DNA of 5,101 bases from assembly GCA_030151135.1 (NCBI GenBank), contig JASLEQ010000569.1, positions 1 through 5,101 of the forward strand, read 5' to 3'. The stretch comes from Candidatus Sulfotelmatobacter sp. (GTDB lineage Bacteria > Acidobacteriota > Terriglobia > Terriglobales > SbA1). The first letter of the stretch is position 1. Each line of letters opens with the position of its first letter. This document shows, piece after piece, positions 1 to 5,101 of the stretch. Made by a program: the position numbers and the translations under genes. The notes beneath the pieces were generated by a model. The model saw nothing but the letters and a program-made list of their open reading frames with translations, searched no databases and had not been told where the DNA came from.

Positions 1-1548
1 ACGAATCAGGCCAGCACCTTCCGTATCGCTGGAGTTGTTGTCAGCAAGACGGATGGCCATCCGCTGACGGGTGCGCGCGTCGCGCTGGCCAGCACCAAAG
101 CACGTCAGCAATCGATGTCGGTGACGACTTCCGACGATGGCAAGTTCGAATTCACCGGAATTCCGGCGGGCAAGTACTCACTGAGCGGCGCCAAGCGCGG
201 GTTCATTCCTGCCGGATACGACCAGCACGATCAGTATTCCACCGCAATCGTAACGGGAGCCGGCATCGAGACAGACAATCTGATTTTGAAGCTTGATCCG
301 CAGGCGCTTCTCTCTGGCAGAGTTCTCGACGAAGCCAGCGACCCGGTGCGCGACGCCACGATCACGTTATATCGCGACAACCATTTCGAAGGTGTTCACC
401 AGATTCAGACATTCCGTGGAGCGCAGACCAACGACCTTGGCGAATTCGAGATTCCTGACCTGGTCCCCGGCACGTATTTTCTGTCGGCCAGCGCCCAGCC
501 CTGGTATGCGGTTCATCCACCATATGAAGGCCACGTGCCCAGCGATTTCGACCGCTCCCTCGATGTTGCGTATCCGCTGACTTATTACGGCGACGCCACC
601 GATCCCGACAGCGCCACGCCAATTTCCGTGCATGGCGGAGAGCACCTGCAGGCTGAGATTCATTTGAACCCGGTACCCTCGCTTCACATCCTTGTTCATG
701 TGCCGGAAGGCAATAATCAACAGGCCGCTTTCCCGCAATTCGAGCAACCTGCCTTCGACGGCACGGTTCCGCTGCAAAGATTTGAGAACCGGATGACCAA
801 GCCGGGTACGTGGGAGATCAGCGGCATTCCTGCAGGCAAATACGACGTTCGCCTTGTCGGGCAGGGCGCTACCTCCCAGATGAACGGTGTCGAACTCGAC
901 AGCGCGACCCAGGAACTCGACACGTCGACCGCGCAGCCCATGTGTAGCTTGAAGGTTTCGGTATCGTTTGAAGGCGCACCACCGGGCGGACGGTATTTCT
1001 TATCTTTGCGGGGTAAAAGCGCCCGCATCACTCCCGGTCGGCCTCTCGACTCGCGAGGCCAGGCTGAGTTCGAAAACCTGGCGCCCGGGAACTACGAAGT
1101 GTTTGTCTTCGGAACCGGCGGCCGCTTTTCTGTAGGCCGCATGCAAGCCGATGGCGCCACCGTGACAGGACATACGCTGAGCGTGAGCGCAGGAGCATCG
1201 GCTTCTCTGGAAATTTCGGCAGTGCGCGGCTCGGCAGAGATCCAGGGAATTGTGAAGCGTTCCGGCAAACCACTTGCCGGCGCCATGGTCGTGCTGGTAC
1301 CACACGATCCGGAAAACAATCGGGACATGTTCCGCCGCGATCAGAGCGACCTCGACGGCACATTTGTGCTGCATAACGTCATCCCGGGATCCTACACAGC
1401 GATCGCAATTCAAGACGGATGGGACCTTGATTGGGGCCAGCCACAGTTAATCGCGGGCTACGCCAAACACGGAGTCGCGATTCAGGTCAGCAACAAGGTC
1501 GCGCAGAACCTGGATCTCAGCGCACCGCTGGAAGCGCAGCAGAAATAA
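1..1548 (+). CDS. Carboxypeptidase-regulatory-like multi-module exported protein (3' part, 5' end outside window)
   Basis: The frame is open from base 1, so the visible 515 residues are the C-terminal part of a longer protein. The first ATG (115) falls inside a module and is not the start. Five degenerate modules can be seen, each ending in a PxGxY-type turn: IPAGKY (54-59), VPGTY (155-159), IPAGKY (276-281), APGNY (361-365) and IPGSY (461-465). The better preserved modules, at about residues 8-59, 105-159 and 412-465, open with a G-V/I-V strand and a GxPLxGAxV-like strand, then a D-x-x-G-x-F/E-F turn. This is the pattern of the carboxypeptidase D regulatory-like (transthyretin/Ig-like beta-sandwich) fold. 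Such proteins are common in Acidobacteriota and are usually secreted or surface-bound; no enzymatic activity is implied. No TonB-dependent beta-barrel follows the modules, which argues against an OAR-like transporter. The signal peptide, if any, lies upstream of the window. The 3' end overlaps the convergent histidine-kinase gene by 32 bases. Family assignment is firm; the biological role is unknown. Confidence 0.85.
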   Translation, partial: TNQASTFRIAGVVVSKTDGHPLTGARVALASTKARQQSMSVTTSDDGKFEFTGIPAGKYSLSGAKRGFIPAGYDQHDQYSTAIVTGAGIETDNLILKLDPQALLSGRVLDEASDPVRDATITLYRDNHFEGVHQIQTFRGAQTNDLGEFEIPDLVPGTYFLSASAQPWYAVHPPYEGHVPSDFDRSLDVAYPLTYYGDATDPDSATPISVHGGEHLQAEIHLNPVPSLHILVHVPEGNNQQAAFPQFEQPAFDGTVPLQRFENRMTKPGTWEISGIPAGKYDVRLVGQGATSQMNGVELDSATQELDTSTAQPMCSLKVSVSFEGAPPGGRYFLSLRGKSARITPGRPLDSRGQAEFENLAPGNYEVFVFGTGGRFSVGRMQADGATVTGHTLSVSAGASASLEISAVRGSAEIQGIVKRSGKPLAGAMVVLVPHDPENNRDMFRRDQSDLDGTFVLHNVIPGSYTAIAIQDGWDLDWGQPQLIAGYAKHGVAIQVSNKVAQNLDLSAPLEAQQK

Positions 1549-2836
1549 CCGATGGGACTGAGATCTTAACCCGTAAACCCGGTTCTGCGTTCTCCGCCGC
1601 GATGGTTCCTCGGTGCAGCCGGATCGCCCGTTTCGCAATCGACAAGCCCAGGCCAATCCCGCCGGACTGTTCATCCCGGGCTTGTTCTACTCGAAAGAAT
1701 GGGTCGAAGATGTGCTGCAGCAATTCATCGGGCACGCCCGGCCCGTAATCCCTCACCTGGATCTCGGCTCCGTTGGAATCTTGGGCCAGCGTCACATCAA
1801 CCTGAGAGTTCTCCGGAGAATAGCGGATCGCATTGCGCAACACATTTTCGACAGCTCGGCGCAGCAACTCGCAGTCTCCAGCGACCTCGCCCGAGATTGT
1901 TCCAACCACTCGGATCGTGCAACCACGGAACAGTTGCGCCTCGATACGGCAATCCTCCAGGACCTCGTCGATCAACTTTTGAAGATTTACCAGCTTCAAG
2001 GTGCGAGATTCTGGATCACCCTCCAGGCGTGTCATCTCGACGATCTCAGAGACCAGCGAAGTCATACGGTTCGTCTCTCGATCGACGCGGTCGAGGGCCG
2101 TGACCGTATCCGGCGCGGTTCGGGCCAGTCGCGCGGCCAGCTTCAGGCGCGTGAGCGGCGAGCGCAGTTCGTGTGAGATATCCTGCAGCAATCGTCGTTC
2201 GCTGGTTACTAACGTTGCAATGCGGTCGGCCATGGCATCGAAGGAGCGCGCGAGTTCGCCAATCTCGTCTCGCCGTGGCATGTTCGCTCTCGCCGAGAGC
2301 TCTCCGCGACCGAATTCGTCGACCACCGCGGTCAGGCGCCGCACCGGGGTTACGATTCCAACCGTCGCCAGCCACGCAAGGGCAAGCGTTACGCCGATCA
2401 CGAGCGCGAAAAAAGGAAACATCGCCCACGCACTCGATTGCCGAGGGTCCACGGCGACGAACCAGTACCGTCCGTCCTGCGATCGATGTGTGACTACAAA
2501 CTGCCCATGAAGACGTACCCGGGAACTCGTCGCGGGCGCAGGTGGAAGAAATTCCTCGCGATCCGCGCCCGAAATCACGTCCGTGCCATCCGATTTCAGC
2601 AGGAAGTGGGAACCGGGAAATTTCTGATCCAGGTTCTCCAGATATGACGACAATGCCGCAGGGCCACCTTTCTCAAATGCGCTGCGCGCGCTTTCCAGTT
2701 GCAGTTCATCCATGGCCTCAAACACGGGATCGAGATACAAGCGCTCGACACGATTCGAGATCACCAAAAATACAATGAGCGACAACGCGAGAACTCCCGC
2801 CAACGACAGCAGCATTGCCATGTAAAGCGATCTCAT
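1517..2836 (-). CDS. Sensor histidine kinase, HAMP-containing, CpxA-like
   Basis: This 439-residue inner-membrane kinase autophosphorylates on histidine and should pass the phosphate to the response regulator encoded just upstream. Visible order: TM1 (about 7-27), a periplasmic sensor segment of about 108 residues (28-136) that I do not recognise, TM2 (about 137-161), a HAMP linker (about 160-212), then the dimerisation helix with the H-box SHELRSPLTRLKL, where His222 is the phosphorylated residue. The ATP-binding domain is complete: N-box ENVLRNAIRYSP (330-341), G1 box DYGPGVP (363-369), F-box IFDPFFR (376-382) and G2 box GGIGLGLSI (392-400). No catalytic residue is missing, so it should be active. 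H-box and F-box wording resemble the CpxA/EnvZ group; the signal sensed cannot be told from the sequence. The start ATG overlaps the regulator's stop as ATGA and has a good purine-rich ribosome site. The gene is translationally coupled to the regulator and ends 32 bases inside the convergent gene. No intrinsic terminator is evident after it. Confidence 0.95.
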   Translation of the reverse strand: MRSLYMAMLLSLAGVLALSLIVFLVISNRVERLYLDPVFEAMDELQLESARSAFEKGGPAALSSYLENLDQKFPGSHFLLKSDGTDVISGADREEFLPPAPATSSRVRLHGQFVVTHRSQDGRYWFVAVDPRQSSAWAMFPFFALVIGVTLALAWLATVGIVTPVRRLTAVVDEFGRGELSARANMPRRDEIGELARSFDAMADRIATLVTSERRLLQDISHELRSPLTRLKLAARLARTAPDTVTALDRVDRETNRMTSLVSEIVEMTRLEGDPESRTLKLVNLQKLIDEVLEDCRIEAQLFRGCTIRVVGTISGEVAGDCELLRRAVENVLRNAIRYSPENSQVDVTLAQDSNGAEIQVRDYGPGVPDELLQHIFDPFFRVEQARDEQSGGIGLGLSIAKRAIRLHRGTIAAENAEPGLRVKISVPSVISAALPAVR

Positions 2837-3555
2837 TCGCGCGTCCCCTTAGCCGCAAACACGTACCCAATGCCACGAACCGTGCGGATCATATCTCCGG
2901 CGTTCCCGAGTTTTCGCCGCAAATGGCTGACGTGAACATCGAGCGCGCGGTCATAGGGCGATGCTTCCCGCTCAAGCAACGCCGCCGTGATTTCTTCTCG
3001 GGTGACAATCCGCCCGTCCGCGCTCACAAGCATCGATAGCAAATCGAATTCAAGGCTCGTCAAATCCAGAAGACATTCCTCATTCCAGACCTCACGCGTT
3101 TGCGAATCCACCGTGATGTTGTGAAATTTCTTGATGGCCCCCGGGTTGTGCTCAAGTCGTCCCGCCCGCCGCAGCACCGCCCGGATTCTCGCCAGCAACT
3201 CATCGGGATCGAATGGTTTCGGAAGATAATCATCCGCACCGCTCTCCAATCCCTGGATGCGATCGCGCCGATGCACCCGCGCCGTCAACATGATGACCGG
3301 CACCGCAGTTCGCTTTCGCAGTTGATGCAGCACGGTAAATCCGTCGATCATCGGCAGCATCACATCGAGAACGATAAGGTCGTAAGAAGATTTCAAGGCA
3401 CGCCCCAGCCCCTCGCGTCCATTGAAGGCACAAGTGAGATCGCACCCGGCTTCGGCAAAGAATTCCTTCATCATGCCGCACAATTCGGCGTCGTCATCGA
3501 TCAGCAAAAGCGAAACGCGGTGATGTTGCTCGGCCGGTGGCATCGTCTCGAACAT
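2833..3555 (-). CDS. OmpR-family response regulator, CpxR-like
   Basis: This 240-residue protein is a DNA-binding transcription regulator and the cognate partner of the kinase encoded directly downstream. Its receiver domain (about 15-127) has the acidic cluster Asp20-Asp22, the phosphoacceptor Asp64 in LIVLDVMLPMIDG, the switch Thr91 in MLTAR and the conserved Lys113 in YLPKPFDPDELLARI, so it should be phosphorylatable. The C-terminal winged helix (about 145-237) shows the OmpR/PhoB hallmarks LTSLEFDLL, the recognition-helix region ALDVHVSHLRRKLG and the hairpin VRGIGYVF. The wording is closest to CpxR-type regulators, but the name is by resemblance only. An in-frame stop at 3580-3582 limits the start. 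ATG 3555 is the first possible and ATG 3543 (Met5) is an alternative. Neither has a clear Shine-Dalgarno sequence. The gene is first in its operon and diverges from the acyltransferase gene. A palindromic box 43 bases upstream of the start suggests autoregulation (inference). Confidence 0.95.
   Translation of the reverse strand: MFETMPPAEQHHRVSLLLIDDDAELCGMMKEFFAEAGCDLTCAFNGREGLGRALKSSYDLIVLDVMLPMIDGFTVLHQLRKRTAVPVIMLTARVHRRDRIQGLESGADDYLPKPFDPDELLARIRAVLRRAGRLEHNPGAIKKFHNITVDSQTREVWNEECLLDLTSLEFDLLSMLVSADGRIVTREEITAALLEREASPYDRALDVHVSHLRRKLGNAGDMIRTVRGIGYVFAAKGTRE
2844..2850 (-). promoter_or_regulatory. Ribosome binding site of the histidine kinase gene
   Basis: The minus strand reads AAGGGGA, with 7 bases between it and the kinase ATG at 2834-2836. 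It lies inside the last codons of the response-regulator gene. It supports the chosen kinase start and suggests the kinase can be translated by fresh initiation as well as by coupling through the ATGA overlap. Confidence 0.6.
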
Positions 3556-3648
3556 CGTGCGACATGGTGCGACGCGAGGTCAAAGGAAGAATGCGGACTT
3601 AAGAATTCTTAAGATTCTGCGCTCGCGCTCCCCGTCTACAGTGGGCGC
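3556..3648. promoter_or_regulatory. Divergent promoter region between response regulator and acyltransferase genes
   Basis: This 93-base gap must hold the promoter of the regulator/kinase operon (leftward) and probably that of the acyltransferase (rightward). The only striking sequence is the 16-base palindrome at 3598-3613. For the rightward gene a weak -10-like TCTACA sits at 3635-3640, about 20 bases after a TTAAGA (3609-3614) at the edge of the palindrome. That would place the transcript start almost at the ATG (3649), giving a leaderless or very short-leader mRNA. No convincing -10 was found for the leftward operon. Start sites are guesses. Confidence 0.5.
3598..3613. promoter_or_regulatory. 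Palindromic tandem box CTTAA-N5-CTTAA, candidate response-regulator operator
   Basis: The sequence CTTAAGAATTCTTAAG is a perfect 16-base palindrome. It also contains two direct copies of CTTAA spaced 10 bases apart (3598-3602 and 3608-3612), one helical turn. OmpR/PhoB-family regulators bind tandem half-sites with such spacing, and CTTAA-N5-CTTAA matches the form described for PmrA/QseB-type boxes. Because the half-site CTTAAG is itself palindromic, the box reads the same on both strands and could serve both divergent genes. It lies 43 bases from the regulator ATG and 36 bases from the acyltransferase ATG. Binding by the adjacent regulator is inferred from position and site format, not shown. 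It also differs from the GTAAA-N5-GTAAA form of the E. coli CpxR box. Confidence 0.55.
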
Positions 3649-4731
3649 ATGGAGCGAGCCGAACTGCGGTCGGGGCCGAAATCAGCCAGCCTCCGAGAAC
3701 AACCGTCGAAAAACTCGCTCCTGGCCAATCTCTCGCGGCGTGAAATTCCCAGCCTCTTCGGTTTGCGCGGAATGGCGGCCCTCGCCGTAGTCATCTATCA
3801 CTACTCCGAGCAGCGCGGGATTATGGCGCTGTTCCCCGGCCCTTTCGCGGTAACGCTGTTCTTCGAGTTGAGCGGATTGCTGATTACGTGGCTTCTGCTC
3901 ATGGAAATGGAAAAGTCAGGAACGATCCAATTGCGGCAGTTCTATGCGCGCCGGGCATTGCGGCTTTTTCCAGTGTTCTACATTGTCTGGATCCTTTATC
4001 GGCTGGCGCGCCCTTTCCCGGGGAGTTGGCCAACCTTCTTTTACATGGGCGACTACTACTACGCCTTGCATCAGCGCTACAGCGCGATGACGGTCGCGTG
4101 GTCGCTCGGCGTGGAAGAAAAGTTTTACCTGCTGTGGCCATTCGTCTTGACTCGGATCGAGCGATCGAAGCTGATCACGATTTTGTGCGGGATCCTGGTC
4201 GCCGACCCGCTATATCGTGCGCTCTTATCACTGCTGGGACATCGGCCGTACACCTGGTTTGCCTTCGACTGTCATCTCGATGCCATTGTCCTCGGCTGCC
4301 TCATCGCTCTGCTGGCCAAAAATGGCTGGAGACCTCCGCAGTGGATCTCATATCCCATCACCTCCGTTTGCGCATTGATCCTCATCTTCGCTTTGCAATC
4401 GGAACCGGACATCGTGACGTATCTGCTGGCGCTGGTACTGGTCTCGACGGTATCGCGCCCCGGTCCGTTTCTGAACAATCCGTTTTCACGCTATCTCGGC
4501 ACGATCTCGTATTCGCTGTACCTATGCCACAGCGCCGTGCGAGAAATCTTATGGCCAACGATCGGGGGCAAGCTGTTTTTGCGCTGCGGGATCGGCATCT
4601 TCCTCGGACAATTGGCTCTCGCCCTTGCTGCGGCCTCAATTTTGTACTTTGGCGTAGAGCGCCCGTTCTTGCGCCTGAAACAACTCTTACGCCGCAGACA
4701 ACATGCAAACCAACTCACGGTCCAATCCTGA
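3649..4731 (+). CDS. Acyltransferase-3 family (OafA/YrhL-like) membrane acyltransferase
   Basis: This 360-residue polytopic membrane protein belongs to the family that transfers acyl groups, usually acetyl, to sugars of O-antigen, exopolysaccharide or other glycans across the inner membrane. Family signatures run in order: IPSLFGLRGMAALAVVIYH (33-51), which contains the R-X10-H pair Arg40/His51 associated with catalysis; FFELSGLLIT (71-80); the FYARRALR arginine motif (98-105); WSLGVEEKFYLLWP (151-164); HLDAIVLG (209-216); YLGTISYSLYLCH (282-294); and a closing VERPF helix (336-340). Length is normal for a single-domain member, and no SGNH hydrolase domain is attached. A charged, Arg/Lys-rich cytoplasmic tail of about 32 residues precedes the first membrane helix, and the C-terminal tail (343-360) is also basic. 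ATG 3649 is the only reasonable start: an in-frame TAA lies at 3610-3612 and no start codon lies between them, though no clear ribosome site is seen. Glu73 is an odd charged residue in a normally hydrophobic position. The substrate is unknown. Confidence 0.93.
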   Translation: MERAELRSGPKSASLREQPSKNSLLANLSRREIPSLFGLRGMAALAVVIYHYSEQRGIMALFPGPFAVTLFFELSGLLITWLLLMEMEKSGTIQLRQFYARRALRLFPVFYIVWILYRLARPFPGSWPTFFYMGDYYYALHQRYSAMTVAWSLGVEEKFYLLWPFVLTRIERSKLITILCGILVADPLYRALLSLLGHRPYTWFAFDCHLDAIVLGCLIALLAKNGWRPPQWISYPITSVCALILIFALQSEPDIVTYLLALVLVSTVSRPGPFLNNPFSRYLGTISYSLYLCHSAVREILWPTIGGKLFLRCGIGIFLGQLALALAAASILYFGVERPFLRLKQLLRRRQHANQLTVQS

Positions 4732-4762
4732 AAAACAATTGAGACTTTAAATCGCTCAAGCC

Positions 4763-5101
4763 TCAATGTTGCAGATCGACCACTGCTCCACTCGGATACA
4801 GGTCTGCCGCGAGTTTCGCCGAAGCCCAGAGTTCGTCGACCACGCTATGAAATGAGTTGAACCCGAATCCTTTCGCCAGGATGGTATCCACTAATTCGTC
4901 GAACAGATTCGCGGTGCCTCGCCCCTCCCAGCGCACTCCGTCTGCGGGCTCAGCACTCCCAAAGACGCTGGCGCGAACGTCGGAATAGTGCGCGAGCGAC
5001 GGCGTATTGCAGGCCATAAACGTTGGATGGAAATTCAGAATCTTCAACCCCGGTGTAAAGAGTGTTTTTCGAAAGCCTTCGAGCGTGAGACATGGGGTTC
5101 C
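4763..5101 (-). CDS. Probable polysaccharide deacetylase-like protein, C-terminal part (runs off right edge)
   Basis: The minus-strand frame is open from 5101 to a TGA at 4763-4765, giving 112 visible C-terminal residues; the true start lies beyond the window. A TTG at 5045-5047 could be mistaken for a start, but the frame continues upstream with plausible coding. The segment PGLKILNFHPTFMACNT (visible residues 17-33) has the strand-then-His form of the last NodB-domain motif, with His25 as a candidate for the conserved histidine. The end, with an amphipathic helix and then GFGFNSFHSVVDEL, resembles the usual closing helix and strand of polysaccharide deacetylases. The FHP...NT wording reminds me of WbmS-like deacetylases of surface-polysaccharide loci. 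The zinc-binding Asp and His motifs would lie outside the window, so activity cannot be judged. It converges on the acyltransferase gene with a 31-base gap. An alternative is an unrelated glycan-locus protein of unknown function. Confidence 0.55.
   Translation of the reverse strand, partial: GTPCLTLEGFRKTLFTPGLKILNFHPTFMACNTPSLAHYSDVRASVFGSAEPADGVRWEGRGTANLFDELVDTILAKGFGFNSFHSVVDELWASAKLAADLYPSGAVVDLQH

Noticed and set aside
115..117. ATG as the start of the first gene.
   Set aside because: The 38 in-frame residues before it form the first strands of a module (GVVV...GHPLTGARVAL), so the start lies upstream of the window.
1613..2510. Long plus-strand open frames opposite the histidine kinase gene (1613-2176 and 2001-2510).
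   Set aside because: They are antisense to a kinase with every catalytic motif intact, and their predicted proteins are rich in Arg, Ser and Pro without recognisable domains, as expected of shadow frames in GC-rich DNA.
3100..3612. A 170-residue plus-strand open frame opposite the response regulator gene.
   Set aside because: The minus strand encodes a complete receiver plus winged-helix protein. The antisense product is His/Arg-rich and matches no family I know.
3888..4742. A 284-residue plus-strand open frame in another frame of the acyltransferase gene.
   Set aside because: The acyltransferase frame has all family motifs in order. The overlapping frame is Arg-, Ala- and His-rich without membrane segments or motifs, so it is a shadow.
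4738..4768. Inverted repeats (TTGAG/CTCAA and ATTGAG/CTCAAT) in the gap between the convergent acyltransferase and deacetylase-like genes, considered as a bidirectional terminator.
   Set aside because: Stems are only 5-6 pairs, AT-rich, with loops of 11 and 19 bases and no following T tract on either strand.
5045..5047. TTG as the start codon of a complete 94-residue minus-strand gene.
   Set aside because: The frame stays open to the window edge, and the TTG falls directly before a conserved-looking strand (KILNFHP), so a C-terminal fragment of a longer protein is far more likely.

Overview
The window looks like a piece of an Acidobacteriota chromosome (class Terriglobia, Koribacter-like). 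This is inferred from three things: moderately high GC by eye, a secreted protein built of repeated carboxypeptidase-regulatory-like modules (greatly expanded in that group), and a CpxR/CpxA-like two-component pair of a type I associate with it. No rRNA, tRNA, mobile element, CRISPR array or phage gene was seen. The window is almost wholly coding, and the longest gap between genes is 93 bases.

Layout. (1) Bases 1-1548, plus strand: the 3' part of a gene for a large, probably exported protein with five successive beta-sandwich modules. (2) Bases 1517-3555, minus strand: a two-gene operon read from right to left, an OmpR-family response regulator (2833-3555) followed by its membrane sensor histidine kinase (1517-2836). 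They are joined by a 4-base ATGA stop/start overlap. The kinase gene ends inside the 3' end of the first gene (32-base convergent overlap). (3) Bases 3556-3648: the divergent intergenic region, holding a perfect 16-base palindrome that can also be read as a tandem CTTAA-N5-CTTAA site, the format of PmrA/QseB-type response-regulator boxes. (4) Bases 3649-4731, plus strand: a membrane acyltransferase of the acyltransferase-3 (OafA/YrhL) family. (5) Bases 4763-5101, minus strand: the C-terminal part of a probable polysaccharide-deacetylase-like protein that runs off the right edge.

How the parts may work together (inference): the two-component system senses an envelope condition. Its regulator probably binds the palindromic box and may control both its own operon and the divergent acyltransferase. 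An O-acyltransferase and a neighbouring deacetylase-like protein would both modify cell-surface or secreted glycans, so the right half may be a small regulated glycan-modification locus. All families here are known. The most noteworthy signal is the doubly symmetric regulator box between the divergent genes.
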